A stretch of 64,000 nucleotides of DNA, from contig NZ_BSQG01000005.1 of NCBI RefSeq assembly GCF_030268225.1, positions 310,001 through 374,000 of the forward strand. The letters are read 5' to 3'. Source of the stretch: Nocardiopsis ansamitocini. Its GTDB lineage: Bacteria > Actinomycetota > Actinomycetes > Streptosporangiales > Streptosporangiaceae. This document shows positions 1 through 10,605 of the stretch, piece after piece (position 1 is the first letter of the stretch; each line of letters starts with the position of its first letter). Below the pieces are notes generated by a model. It did no database searches and was not told where the DNA came from. It saw nothing but the letters and a program-made list of their open reading frames with translations. The translations under genes and the position numbers were made by a program.

Positions 1-88
1 CCACAACCCGCACCGCCGGCCGCGCTCCCGGGTACCAGCCCTCGACCCGCGGCTCGGTCGACACCCAGAGACTTCGGAGGACCCCGCG

Positions 89-1765
89 ATGCCTCCCGCA
101 TCAGCAGCGACCGCCCGTCCCCGCCGCGGCGAGGGCCAATGGGCCCTCGGCTACCGTGAACCGCTGAACAAGAACGAGGAGAACAAGAAGAACGACGACG
201 GACTCAACGTCCGCGATCGGATCATCAACGTCTACTCCAAGCGGGGCTTCGACTCCATCGACCCGGCCGATCTGCGCGGCCGGTTCCGCTGGTTCGGTCT
301 CTACACCCAGCGCGCACCGGGCATCGACGGCGGCAAGACCGCGGTCCTGGAACCCGAGGAGCTCGACGCCCGCTACTTCATGCTGCGCGTGCGCATCGAC
401 GGCGGTCAGCTCAGCGTCGCCCAGCTGCGGGCCGTGGCCGAGGTCTCCACCGCCTACGGGCGCGACACGGCCGACATCACCGACCGCCAGAACGTGCAGT
501 TGCACTGGGTGCGGGTCGAGGACGTGCCTGCCATCTGGGACCGGCTGGAGTCGGTGGGACTGTCCACGATGGAGGCGTGCGGCGACACCCCCCGGGTGAT
601 CCTGGGCTGTCCACTGGCCGGAATCGCCGAGGACGAGATCATCGACGGTACGCCGCAGATCCAGAAGATCTACGACGACTACATCGGCTCCCCCGAGTTC
701 TCCAACCTTCCGCGCAAGTTCAAGACCCTCATCAGCGGCAACCCGTTGACCGCCGACACCCGACTGATCAACGACATCTCCTTCATCGGCGTCATCGGCC
801 CCGACGGCGCCCCGGGGTTCGACCTGTACGTGGGCGGGGGCCTGTCCACGAACCCGATGCTGGCCAAGCGGCTGGGGACCTTCGTACGCCCCGAGCAGGT
901 GCCCGAGGTCTGGGCCGGAGTCTGCGGCATCTTCCGCGACTACGGCTACCGCAGGCTGCGCCACCGCGCCCGCATCAAGTTCCTGATCAAGGACTGGGGG
1001 GCCGAGAAGTTCCGCGAGGTACTGGAGAAGGAGTACCTCGGCTACGCGCTGGCGGACGGCCCCGACTCCGGTATCGCCGAAGGTTCGCTGCGCGACCACG
1101 TGGGCGTGCACCGCCAGCAGGACGGCCGGTTCTACGTCGGATTCGCCCCGCGGGTGGGGCGGGTCTCGGGAACCCTCCTGGACCGGGTCGCCGATATCGC
1201 CGAGGCACACGGGTCGGACCGCATCCGTACGACCACCGACCAGAAACTGGTCGTCCTCGACATCGACGAGGACCGGGTCGAGTCGATCGTGGCGGCGCTG
1301 GAAGCCGAGGACCTCCAGGTCCGGCCCAGTACCTTCCGCCGTCAGACGATGGCCTGCACGGGCATCGAGTTCTGCAAGCTCGCCATCGTCGAGACCAAGG
1401 GGCGGGCGATGACCTTGATCGAGGAGCTGGAGCGACGGCTCCCGGAGTTCTCCGAGCAGCTGACCATCAACGTCAACGGCTGCCCGAACTCCTGCGCGCG
1501 CATCCAGGTGGCCGACATCGGGCTGAAGGGCCAACTGGTCACCGACTCCGCGGGCAACCAGGTCGAGGGCTACCAGATCCACTTGGGCGGCAGCCTGGGC
1601 CTGGAGACGGCCGGGTTCGGCCGCAAGGTACGCGGGCTCAAGGCCACCGCCGAGGAACTGCCCGACTACGTCGAGCGGGTGTTGCGCCGTTTCCTGGCGC
1701 AGAAGCAGGAGGGCGAGGCGTTCGCGACCTGGGTGACCCGAGCCGAGGAGGCGGACCTCAAGTGA
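89..1765 (+). CDS. sir: ferredoxin-type nitrite/sulfite reductase
   Basis: Reduces sulfite to sulfide with ferredoxin electrons in cytoplasmic assimilatory sulfate reduction. The 558-aa protein has the two repeated ferrodoxin-like and sirohaem/4Fe-4S domains of the family. The cluster ligands are visible as a C-x5-C (Cys423, Cys429 in ACTGIEFCKLA) and a C-x3-C (Cys465, Cys469 in NGCPNSCAR). The start is set by GGAGG at 76-80, eight bases ahead of ATG. It heads an operon with a zinc-ribbon protein, cysH and a sirohaem chelatase, so sulfite rather than nitrite is the likely substrate. Nitrite reductases share the fold, so the substrate call rests mainly on context. Confidence 0.93.
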   Translation: MPPASAATARPRRGEGQWALGYREPLNKNEENKKNDDGLNVRDRIINVYSKRGFDSIDPADLRGRFRWFGLYTQRAPGIDGGKTAVLEPEELDARYFMLRVRIDGGQLSVAQLRAVAEVSTAYGRDTADITDRQNVQLHWVRVEDVPAIWDRLESVGLSTMEACGDTPRVILGCPLAGIAEDEIIDGTPQIQKIYDDYIGSPEFSNLPRKFKTLISGNPLTADTRLINDISFIGVIGPDGAPGFDLYVGGGLSTNPMLAKRLGTFVRPEQVPEVWAGVCGIFRDYGYRRLRHRARIKFLIKDWGAEKFREVLEKEYLGYALADGPDSGIAEGSLRDHVGVHRQQDGRFYVGFAPRVGRVSGTLLDRVADIAEAHGSDRIRTTTDQKLVVLDIDEDRVESIVAALEAEDLQVRPSTFRRQTMACTGIEFCKLAIVETKGRAMTLIEELERRLPEFSEQLTINVNGCPNSCARIQVADIGLKGQLVTDSAGNQVEGYQIHLGGSLGLETAGFGRKVRGLKATAEELPDYVERVLRRFLAQKQEGEAFATWVTRAEEADLK

Positions 1766-1805
1766 GTACCGGACACCGAACGGACCGCGCGGAGGTGGCC
1801 CGCCG

Positions 1806-2012
1806 ATGAGCGAGCGAGCCGCACCCTACTACTGCCCTTACTGCGGTGACGAAGACCTGGAACCGCACGAGGGGGACGGGGAGAAGGGATCAGGCTATGC
1901 CTGGGCCTGCGCCTCGTGCGCCCGCGTGTTCCGGGTCAAGTTCGTGGGCCTTCGTGCCGCTGCCATCGCCGAGGCGGGACGCGCTACACCGACGCTGGAG
2001 GAGAACGCATGA
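1806..2012 (+). CDS. small zinc-ribbon protein of the sulfate-reduction operon
   Basis: A 68-aa protein with two CxxC pairs (YYCPYCGDED near residue 10 and CASC near residue 37) that would form one zinc ribbon, followed by a short basic and hydrophobic stretch (RVFRVKFVGL). It lies between sir and cysH, starts 40 bases after sir ends, and its TGA overlaps the cysH ATG. Similar tiny proteins sit between these two genes in other actinomycetes, where I know of no proven role. Possible roles are metal or redox sensing, or docking between the reductases. The gene is certain by position and cysteine pattern; the function is unknown. Confidence 0.82.
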   Translation: MSERAAPYYCPYCGDEDLEPHEGDGEKGSGYAWACASCARVFRVKFVGLRAAAIAEAGRATPTLEENA

Positions 2013-2701
2013 ACGTCACACTGGACGGCGCCGCGCTGGCAGCCGGGGCCGCGGCCGAGCTAGAGGAGGCCAGCGCCCAGGAGATCATCCGGTGGGCGTC
2101 GGAGACCTTCGGCGACCGGCTGTGCATGACCTCCTCGATGGCTGACGCCCTCATGGTGGACCTGGTCTCCAAGGTGGTGCCCGGGATCGACGTCATCTTC
2201 CTGGACACCGGCTACCACTTCGCCGAGACCCTCGGCACCCGGGACGCGGTCAAAGCGATCTACCCGATCAACCTGGTCAACGTGGAGCCGCTGCGCACCG
2301 TGGCGGAGCAGGACCGCGACCTGGGTCCGCGCCTGCACGGACGCGACCCCAACATCTGTTGTCACCTGCGCAAGGTCGAACCGCTCAAGCGCGCGCTGGA
2401 ACCGTACGACGCGTGGCTGAGCGGGTTGCGCCGCGCGGACTCCACGACCCGGCGCGACGTGGGCGTCGTGCAGTGGGACAAGCGCAAGAAGATGGTGAAG
2501 GTCAACCCGATCGCGCGGTGGAGCAAGGAGGACGTGGACTCCTACATGACCGAGCACGGTGTGCTGGTCAACCCGCTGCAGTACGACGGATACCCCTCGA
2601 TCGGGTGCGCACCGTGCACCCGGCGTGTCGAGGAGGGGGCCGATCCCCGCAGCGGGCGCTGGGCGGGGACGGGCAAGACGGAATGCGGTATTCACCTGTG
2701 A
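2009..2701 (+). CDS. cysH: phosphoadenylyl/adenylyl-sulfate reductase
   Basis: Reduces activated sulfate to sulfite, the step before sir. The 230-aa protein carries the N-type ATP-pyrophosphatase fold (SSMADALMVDLVSK) and ends in ECGIHL, the catalytic-cysteine tail. Cys117-Cys118 (ICCHLRK) and Cys200/Cys203 (GCAPCTR) are the 4Fe-4S ligands that mark the APS-using class, as in Mycobacterium tuberculosis, so adenylyl sulfate is the likely substrate. The ATG at 2009 overlaps the previous stop and has GGAGG about seven bases upstream; a longer in-frame extension to 1916 is unlikely. No cysD, cysN or cysC is present in this window. Confidence 0.93.
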   Translation: MNVTLDGAALAAGAAAELEEASAQEIIRWASETFGDRLCMTSSMADALMVDLVSKVVPGIDVIFLDTGYHFAETLGTRDAVKAIYPINLVNVEPLRTVAEQDRDLGPRLHGRDPNICCHLRKVEPLKRALEPYDAWLSGLRRADSTTRRDVGVVQWDKRKKMVKVNPIARWSKEDVDSYMTEHGVLVNPLQYDGYPSIGCAPCTRRVEEGADPRSGRWAGTGKTECGIHL

Positions 2702-3480
2702 CCGGCGGCAACACCCGTCCGGTCCCGGAGCGGGCACCACTGATCGCGGTGGCACATGGCAGCCGGGACCCGCGTTCGGCCGCCGCCGTGGAGGCGCTCT
2801 TCGCCCGGGTGCGCCGACTGCGGCCGGGACTGGACGTGCGGGTGGCCTACCTGGACCACGTCTCCCCCGATCCCGGGACCGCGGTGGCGACGCTGGCCGC
2901 CCAGGGTGCGGGAGAGGTCGTGGTGCTGCCGGCCCTGCTGACGGCGGCCTACCACAGCAAGGTGGACCTGCCCCGGGTCCTGACCCGGGTCCGTACGGCC
3001 TACCCGTGGCTCAAGGTCCGCTACGCCGACACCCTGGGGCCTGATCCACTGCTGCTGGCGGCGGTGGAGCGGCGGCTCGCCGAGGCGGGTGCGACGGCGG
3101 GGCCCGACACCGCGCTGGTGCTGGCATCAGCCGGTTCCAGCGATGCGGGCGCCAACGCGGTGGTCACCGAGATGGCGCGCCGGCTGGCCGAGCGGGGGGA
3201 CTGGGGTGCGGTGCGCCCGGCCTTCGCCTCCGCGTCCGCTCCCACTCCCGGTGAAGCGGTGGAGCTGCTGCGCACACAGGGTGCGGGTCGGGTCGCGGTG
3301 GCCACCTACCTGTTGGCACCGGGTTTCTTCGCCGATCGGGTGGCACAGCAGGCGGAGGCGGCCGGCGCGGTGGTGGTGTCGGACGCGTTGGGCGACTGCC
3401 CGGAACTGGCCGAGATCGTCGTTGCGCGTTACGACGCGGCGCTGCGTCCGGTACCGGCCTCGGGCGGCGTGACGCGCTGA
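2698..3480 (+). CDS. sirohydrochlorin chelatase family (CbiX/SirB-like)
   Basis: A 260-aa protein of the CbiX/SirB family with two tandem chelatase half-domains. The first opens with LIAVAHGSRDPRS, whose histidine is the metal-binding one, and continues to YHSKVDLP with a second conserved histidine. The second half contains LVLASAGSSD and VATYLLAPGFFADRV. It inserts a divalent metal into sirohydrochlorin; beside sulfite reductase the expected product is sirohaem, the reductase cofactor. A GTG start at 2698 overlaps the cysH stop by 4 bases. A cobaltochelatase role for cobalamin cannot be excluded from sequence, but no cobalamin genes are near. Confidence 0.87.
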   Translation: MTGGNTRPVPERAPLIAVAHGSRDPRSAAAVEALFARVRRLRPGLDVRVAYLDHVSPDPGTAVATLAAQGAGEVVVLPALLTAAYHSKVDLPRVLTRVRTAYPWLKVRYADTLGPDPLLLAAVERRLAEAGATAGPDTALVLASAGSSDAGANAVVTEMARRLAERGDWGAVRPAFASASAPTPGEAVELLRTQGAGRVAVATYLLAPGFFADRVAQQAEAAGAVVVSDALGDCPELAEIVVARYDAALRPVPASGGVTR

Positions 3481-3490
3481 TCCGGTCCCG

Positions 3491-3535
3491 CGTGCGCCCG
3501 GTTCCCTCATGGGGCCGGGCGCACGGCTGTTTCCG
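3491..3535. terminator. terminator of the sulfate-reduction operon
   Basis: A perfect 11-bp stem, CGTGCGCCCGG at 3491-3501 against CCGGGCGCACG at 3525-3535, starts 11 bases after the chelatase stop. Its 23-base loop can pair further through CCC/GGG. There is no U-run, as is usual in actinomycetes. Confidence 0.65.
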
Positions 3536-3604
3536 CCCCACCGCACCGACCGGGAGGGCAGTGCACGGCGGACCGGCGTCGGCGCAGGAGCAGGGACAGG
3601 GACA

Positions 3605-3651
3605 GAAAATGAATTCGATTCATTTTCATCGCCGCCCCCTCCGACTAGGGT
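3605..3651 (+). promoter_or_regulatory. promoter with a perfect 23-bp operator-like palindrome
   Basis: GAAAATGAAT (3605-3614), TCG, ATTCATTTTC (3618-3627) is a perfect dyad with 10-bp arms in an otherwise GC-rich gap. Its right arm overlaps a possible -35 (TTTTCA, 3623-3628), which lies 17 bases from a -10 TAGGGT (3646-3651) ahead of the AidB-like gene. That arrangement fits repressor control. The AT-rich arms recall Fur/Zur-family boxes but do not match the usual 7-1-7 Zur box, so the regulator is unknown. Confidence 0.6.
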
Positions 3652-3692
3652 GGAAAGCACGCCAGGACCGGCCGGAAGGGAAGCCAGCAGCC

Positions 3693-5318
3693 ATGCCCCC
3701 CACGCACGAGGTGTTCAATCAGCCCTCCCCCCTGGAGGACTACGACGTCGCCGACGACGCCGCGCTGACCGAGGGGATCGAACGCGAGGGCGCGGGGTGG
3801 GCGGCCGGTGAACTCTCCGAGCTCGGAAAGCTGGCCGGGAGTGCTGCGGCGCACGGATGGGCCGAGCAGGCCAACGTCAACGAACCGGTGCTGCGCACCC
3901 ATGACCGCTACGGCAACCGCATCGACGAGGTCGACTTCCACCCCGCGTGGCACGTCCTCACCGACACGGCAGTGGCGCACGGCCTGCACGCCGCCCCGTG
4001 GGCCGAGGACCGGCCCGGGGCGCACGTGGCTCGGGCCGCCAAGTTCTTCGTGTGGAGCCAGAACGAGGCCGGCCACGGATGTCCGATGTCCATGACCTAC
4101 GCCGCGATCCCGGCTCTGCGCCACTCCCCCGGACTCGCCAAGCAGTTCGAGCCGCTGCTGACCGCACGCTCCTACGACTTCGGGCTGCGGCCTCCCCACA
4201 CCAAGCAGGGGCTACTGGCAGGCATGTCGATGACCGAGAAACAGGGCGGTTCCGACGTCCGGGCGGGCACCACCCAGGCAGTGCCCGCTCCTGACGGCAC
4301 CTACCGGTTGCGCGGCCACAAGTGGTTCACCTCCGCTCCGATGGGCGACCTCTTCCTGACGTTGGCCCAGTCCCCCGAGGGGCTGGGGTGCTTCCTGGTA
4401 CCGCGAGTACTGGAGGACGGTTCCCGCAACGCCCTCGTCATCCAGCGTCTCAAGGACAAACTCGGCAACCGTTCCAACGCATCCGCCGAACTGGAGTACG
4501 ACGGGGCGCTGGCCTGGCCGGTCGGCGACCCGGAGCACGGGGTGCGCACGATCATCGAAATGGTCAACAGCACAAGGCTGGACTGCGTGATCGGTTCCGC
4601 GGCCGGAATGCGCGCGGCGCTGGGCCAGGCCGTGCACCACACGAGCCAGCGGTACGTTTTCGGCCGGGCACTGCTGGAACAGCCACTGATGCGCAACGTA
4701 CTGGCCGACCTCGCGCTGGAGTCGGAGGCCGCCACCACCCTGATGCTGCGCCTGGCCGGCTCGACCGATCGCGCCATCGGCGGCGACGCCGAGGAGATCG
4801 CCTTTCGGCGCCTTGCCGTGGCGGTGGGCAAGTTCTGGGTGACCAAGCGCCAGGCACCGCACGTCGCCGAGGCACTGGAATGCCTGGGTGGCAACGGCTA
4901 CGTGGAGGAGTCGGGGATGCCGCGACTGTTTCGCGAGTCGCCACTCAACTCGATCTGGGAAGGGGCGGGCAACGTGGCGGCACTGGACGTGCTGCGTGCG
5001 ATAGAGCGCGAACCCGACAGCATCGCGGCGTTGCTGGCCGAACTCGACCTGGCAGCCGGAGGCGACATCCGCCTGGACGCAGCGGTCACCCGCCTGCGCG
5101 CGGAGCTCGCCGATACGGACGGCATCAAGTACCGCGCGCGCTCGGTGGTGGAACTGATGGCGCTGTGCCTGCAGGGAGCCCTTCTGGTACGCCATGCACC
5201 CCCGGCAGTCGCCGATGCCTTCGTCGCATCCCGCCTCGGTGACGGGCGCGGCCACGTTTTCGGGACGCTGGACCGGGCAGCCGACGTCGGAGCGATCATC
5301 GACCGGAACCGGCCATGA
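3693..5318 (+). CDS. acyl-CoA dehydrogenase family protein, AidB-like
   Basis: A 541-aa flavoprotein of the AidB branch of acyl-CoA dehydrogenases, longer than the ordinary 380-aa enzymes. It aligns by eye with E. coli AidB from the N-terminus (THEVFNQPSPLEDYDVADDA), through MSMTEKQGGSDVRA and RLKDKLGNRSNASAE, to ECLGGNGYVEESGMPRL and SIWEGAGN. In E. coli AidB is an alkylation-response protein that binds DNA with weak dehydrogenase activity; in actinomycetes the family is often annotated as isovaleryl-CoA dehydrogenase. The ATG at 3693 is preferred because the family begins at the THEVFNQ segment; GGAAGGG lies 13 bases upstream. It is a single-gene unit behind the palindromic promoter at 3605-3651. 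Confidence 0.87.
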   Translation: MPPTHEVFNQPSPLEDYDVADDAALTEGIEREGAGWAAGELSELGKLAGSAAAHGWAEQANVNEPVLRTHDRYGNRIDEVDFHPAWHVLTDTAVAHGLHAAPWAEDRPGAHVARAAKFFVWSQNEAGHGCPMSMTYAAIPALRHSPGLAKQFEPLLTARSYDFGLRPPHTKQGLLAGMSMTEKQGGSDVRAGTTQAVPAPDGTYRLRGHKWFTSAPMGDLFLTLAQSPEGLGCFLVPRVLEDGSRNALVIQRLKDKLGNRSNASAELEYDGALAWPVGDPEHGVRTIIEMVNSTRLDCVIGSAAGMRAALGQAVHHTSQRYVFGRALLEQPLMRNVLADLALESEAATTLMLRLAGSTDRAIGGDAEEIAFRRLAVAVGKFWVTKRQAPHVAEALECLGGNGYVEESGMPRLFRESPLNSIWEGAGNVAALDVLRAIEREPDSIAALLAELDLAAGGDIRLDAAVTRLRAELADTDGIKYRARSVVELMALCLQGALLVRHAPPAVADAFVASRLGDGRGHVFGTLDRAADVGAIIDRNRP

Positions 5319-5507
5319 CCGCACCGGGAAACCTTCGCCATCATTCGCGGATTCACAGCAGCCCGAATTAGCCGGCATCGGGTTTTTGCGAGCATTCATC
5401 CGCGCCTTCTCAGCACAATCGGGTGTCGATAACCCAACGCAGGCATAGACCGCACGCTATAGCGGAACAACCAGGTCCGTCCGCACCCGCGCATTGCAGA
5501 GAGAAAC

Positions 5508-7622
<2,115 letters not shown>

Positions 7623-7807
7623 TGGGCGCCCCTGGGAACACCGGGGCAGAGTGTCTGCGGCGGGGAAGGGGCACCGGTTCCGTACCGGCGCCCGGCCCGC
7701 GGGAGACAGGGACGGGTGAAGGAGAACGGCCCGAAAACGCGCCACGCCGGGCGGGTAGGGCGTCCCAATCGCAGGTGGCGATGGTCGAGGCTCTAATCTC
7801 AGGGACC

Positions 7808-8560
7808 ATGAGTTCCCCAACTCCGCCGCGCTTTCGGCGGCTCCTCCCCGACGCGTGCGACGACTTCGACCTCGTGGCGGGCTACGCCTATCCGGACGGG
7901 CTCTCCGCCCCCTGGTTGCGGGCCAACATGGTTACCAGCACCGACGGGGCCGCCTGGGGGCCCTCCCAGCGCAGCCGGGACCTCTCCGGCCCCGCCGACC
8001 GCGCGCTCATGGGAGTCCTGCGCGGACTCGCCGACGTGGTGCTGACCGGTGCGGGTACCGCACGGGCAGAACGCTACCGTCCGGTGCGCCCCCGCGAGGT
8101 ATGGGACCGGTTGCGCACCGGCCGACCCGCCACCCCGCGCATCGCGGTCGTGACGCGCGGCCTCGACCTGGAGCCGGAACTGTTGCGCGATGCTCCCGAC
8201 GACGCGCGGACCATCGTCTTCACCACCGAGAACTCCCCGCGGGAGCGCAGGATCGCCGCGGCCGAGCACGCGGACGTCGTCGTCGCCGGGGAGGAGTCGG
8301 TCGAGCCTGCGGCCGTATTGGCCGCTCTGGGCGATCGTGGCCTGCACCGGGTACTGACCGAGGGCGGCCCCCGGCTCCTGGGCGAGTTGACGGGGGCGAA
8401 TCTTCTGGACGAGTTGTGCCTGACCATGAGTCCCACGCTGGCAGGCCCCGGAGCAGATCGGATCGTCACCGGTGGCCCCCGGCCGGAGGTGCAGCGGATG
8501 TGTCTGGCCGCGCTCGCAGAGGCCGAAGGGTCGCTGTTCCTGCGCTACACCAGACCCTGA
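7808..8560 (+). CDS. RibD C-terminal / dihydrofolate-reductase-like pyrimidine reductase family protein
   Basis: A 250-aa protein made of a single RibD C-terminal (bacterial bifunctional deaminase-reductase) domain, without the deaminase half. Conserved parts are the substrate segment VTSTDGAAW, the nucleotide-binding GVLRGLADVVLTGAGTARAERY and the C-terminal TEGGPRLLGEL. It probably reduces a pterin or flavin precursor with NAD(P)H, but the substrate is unknown. There is no Shine-Dalgarno; instead TAATCT (7794-7799) ends eight bases before ATG, so translation is probably leaderless. Starting further upstream would cross that promoter. The gene is monocistronic. Confidence 0.85.
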   Translation: MSSPTPPRFRRLLPDACDDFDLVAGYAYPDGLSAPWLRANMVTSTDGAAWGPSQRSRDLSGPADRALMGVLRGLADVVLTGAGTARAERYRPVRPREVWDRLRTGRPATPRIAVVTRGLDLEPELLRDAPDDARTIVFTTENSPRERRIAAAEHADVVVAGEESVEPAAVLAALGDRGLHRVLTEGGPRLLGELTGANLLDELCLTMSPTLAGPGADRIVTGGPRPEVQRMCLAALAEAEGSLFLRYTRP

Positions 8561-8744
8561 CCGCTCACGACGGGCAGGACGCACAGTCGCACGTGTGGAC
8601 ACGCCGTACGCGGCCGGGCACGCCCCGTCCGCCCAGTCGGCGAACCGTCCCGATAACTTGGCTGCCGACACAAAGCCAAATTATCTCCGAGATCACTCAA
8701 ATTCGGATAACCGCAATTTAGGCATGAAGCGGCTATTGATCGGA

Positions 8745-8759
8745 CATACCGGATGTATG
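8745..8759. promoter_or_regulatory. operator-like dyad ahead of the GntR gene
   Basis: CATAC (8745-8749) and GTATG (8755-8759) form a dyad with a 5-base spacer, 30 bases upstream of the GntR start and just after an AT-rich patch (8660-8740) in the gap. HutC-type GntR regulators often bind GT-x-TA-x-AC style dyads and control themselves, so an autoregulatory site is plausible. Confidence 0.4.
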
Positions 8760-8789
8760 AGTCTCGCGCTTGTCGAGAGGATGAACTGA

Positions 8790-9548
8790 GTGCTGACGCC
8801 CGAAAACGACTCCCCGCCGGTCTACCGAGAAATAGCTGACACACTGCGTATCGCGATCGCCTCAGGGGAGCTTTCCGACGGAGACCGCATCCCAGGCGAG
8901 AACGAGCTGATGAAACGGCACGGAGTCGCTCGCGCGACAGCACGTCAGGCGCTTTCGGTCCTCATCAACGAGGGAATCGCGGTAGCCGTGCGCGGTTCGG
9001 GCGTATATGTGCGCGGCTTCAGTCCGCTGGTGCGACACGGTCGACGACGCCTGTCGAAAGAGCTGTGGAGCACGGGCCGCGCCATCTGGGGAGCCGATAC
9101 CGCCGAACGGCCTTTTGCCACCGACAGTGTCACCGTGAGCGAGATGCGCGCGCCCGCCCACGTGGCACGCGCCCTCGACCTGGACGAAGGCGACAGGGTC
9201 CTGCGGCGGCGGCGCCGTTACCGCTTGGACGACCGGCCGATGCAGCTGGCGACCTCTTACCTGCCGGCCGAGCTCGTAGCGGGAACTTCGGTGACCCGTC
9301 CAGACACCGGCCCCGGCGGAATCTACGCCCGCCTGGCCGAATTGGGGCAGGCTCCGGCTCACTTCACCGAGGAGATCCGGGTTCGCATGCCCTCCCCCGA
9401 CGAGCGCACGAAGCTCTCCCTCTCCCCGGGGACCCCGGTCATGCACGTCATGCGGGTTGCGTTGACGAAGGAACACCGCGCGGTGGAACTCAACGAGATG
9501 ACATTGGACGGTTCGGCGTACGTCCTCCAATACGACTTCGACGCGTGA
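8790..9548 (+). CDS. GntR family transcriptional regulator, HutC subfamily
   Basis: A 252-aa regulator. Residues about 10-75 form the GntR winged helix (VYREIADTLRIAIASGELSDG, then ENELMKRHGVARATARQALS). Residues about 95-245 form a UTRA effector domain with the typical segments GDRVLRRRRRYRLDDRPMQLATSYLPAE and PVMHVMRVALTKEHRAVELNEM. The ligand is unknown. GTG at 8790 has no good ribosome site. A dyad at 8745-8759 suggests autoregulation. No obvious target gene is adjacent: the downstream 340 bases hold no gene and the next gene faces the other way. Confidence 0.9.
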   Translation: MLTPENDSPPVYREIADTLRIAIASGELSDGDRIPGENELMKRHGVARATARQALSVLINEGIAVAVRGSGVYVRGFSPLVRHGRRRLSKELWSTGRAIWGADTAERPFATDSVTVSEMRAPAHVARALDLDEGDRVLRRRRRYRLDDRPMQLATSYLPAELVAGTSVTRPDTGPGGIYARLAELGQAPAHFTEEIRVRMPSPDERTKLSLSPGTPVMHVMRVALTKEHRAVELNEMTLDGSAYVLQYDFDA

Positions 9549-9887
9549 GCCGACCCCGTGGTCGCCGCACGGACACCGGACTCGACATACGGGCATGGCC
9601 GCATTCCGTCGTCGGACGTCACGGGTTCGCCGAACGCTACCGTTCTGTGACACACGGGCGTTACGGTGAAGCTGGATTAACCGTTGGCCCTTCGCTGGTC
9701 AGTGTGTTCACGCGTCGGTGGAAATTCGGAACATGTCATCCAGGCAACCGTGACACACCCCAGCAAACGGACACAGAGCCACATAAAGGTTGACTAGCCG
9801 GCGCTTGTGTGTCGATATGGAGCAATCGGCTCTCTAGAGAACCACCTCGTGTGCCGCTTTTCTCGTGCCACGAGGGAGGAGCCGTGC
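9549..9887. other. intergenic region, no gene seen
   Basis: About 340 bases between the GntR gene and the terminator of the opposing membrane-protein gene. Base composition is lower in GC around 9690-9840. A TTGACT at 9790-9795 with a poor -10 (CGATAT) could start a short rightward transcript, but nothing downstream supports it. I see no tRNA or convincing small gene. Confidence 0.4.
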
Positions 9888-9922
9888 GCGGCGGGCCGGG
9901 GAGGACGGCCCCGGCCCGCCGC
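9888..9922. terminator. terminator of the leftward membrane-protein gene
   Basis: A 14-bp GC stem with a 7-base loop: GGCGGGCCGGGG (9890-9901) pairs with CCCCGGCCCGCC (9909-9920), plus two flanking pairs. It lies 24 bases beyond the stop of the minus-strand gene at 9946. Confidence 0.6.
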
Positions 9923-9945
9923 CACGAGCCGGGACGCCGTCCCCG

Positions 9946-10428
9946 TCAGGCCGACCGATTCTTCGCGTGTCGTGTTTCGCCGCGCCGACGGTGCGACGCG
10001 AACACCAGGTACCCCAGACCGAGGAACGCGGCACCCACCGCGACCCCGCCGACCACGGCCGGCGCGTCGTGAGGCGTGGTCGCCATCCACCCCGCCAGGG
10101 AGAACCCCAGCAGCACGGCGACGACCAGCGCCCCCAACCCGGTCAGGACGGCGGTGGCCAGAAGCGCACCGTCATCCATCGGCCGAGGACGCGCCGGCAC
10201 CCGCTGGGCGACGACCGTCCTGGCTCCCGCGGCCAACGAAGCCGCCAAGGCGGCACCGGAGGCCACGGCGGTGGCGCCCGGAACCGAAACCGACCGTGCC
10301 GCGATCCCCGCGGTGCGCACCCGCACCACCGCACGATCGGTCTGGTGTTCCATCCACATGCGGCCGTAGCGCATCCACCCCACGCGAAGCGGTCGACGAC
10401 AACCCATTGACTGCTGGTACGTGACCAT
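9946..10428 (-). CDS. small integral membrane protein of unknown function
   Basis: A 160-aa protein I do not recognise. After a basic N-terminus it has two clear transmembrane segments (GALLATAVLTGLGALVVAVL and VVGGVAVGAAFLGLGYLVF), a weaker hydrophobic alanine-rich stretch before them, and a basic C-terminus (SHRRRGETRHAKNRSA), suggesting a cytoplasmic tail. The start at 10428 has GGGAG eight bases upstream; two other in-frame starts lie 6 and 9 bases further up. The minus-strand reading is preferred over overlapping plus-strand frames because only it gives coherent membrane helices and a terminator at its end. It is divergent from msrB. Confidence 0.65.
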   Translation of the reverse strand: MVTYQQSMGCRRPLRVGWMRYGRMWMEHQTDRAVVRVRTAGIAARSVSVPGATAVASGAALAASLAAGARTVVAQRVPARPRPMDDGALLATAVLTGLGALVVAVLLGFSLAGWMATTPHDAPAVVGGVAVGAAFLGLGYLVFASHRRRGETRHAKNRSA

Positions 10429-10605
10429 GGTCATCACTCCCGCTCTAGCTCTGCCCCTGAGGCCCTACCCCATGGTTTCGGGGACGAACTCCCCAAGAGC
10501 GAAGAAAGAGACAGGAAACTCCCATGACTGCTTTACCCCGAGTGCCCGATATATCGCAGAGGGTGTTCCTGCGCAGGGAAACGGAAACCAGGTAGCGTCA
10601 ATGAC

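Noticed and set aside
101-1582. Long minus-strand frame opposite sir
   Set aside because: It is the mirror of a high-GC gene with strong codon bias; composition is low-complexity (Val/Leu/Gly/Asp-rich) and there is no ribosome site or known family.
1762-1809. 15-codon GTG frame bridging sir and the zinc-ribbon gene, overlapping both by 4 bases
   Set aside because: Too short to judge and with no leader-peptide features such as a cysteine run; probably chance.
9807-10424. Plus-strand frames opposite the small membrane protein
   Set aside because: The minus-strand reading gives coherent membrane helices, a ribosome site and a terminator; these frames are Arg/Pro-rich.
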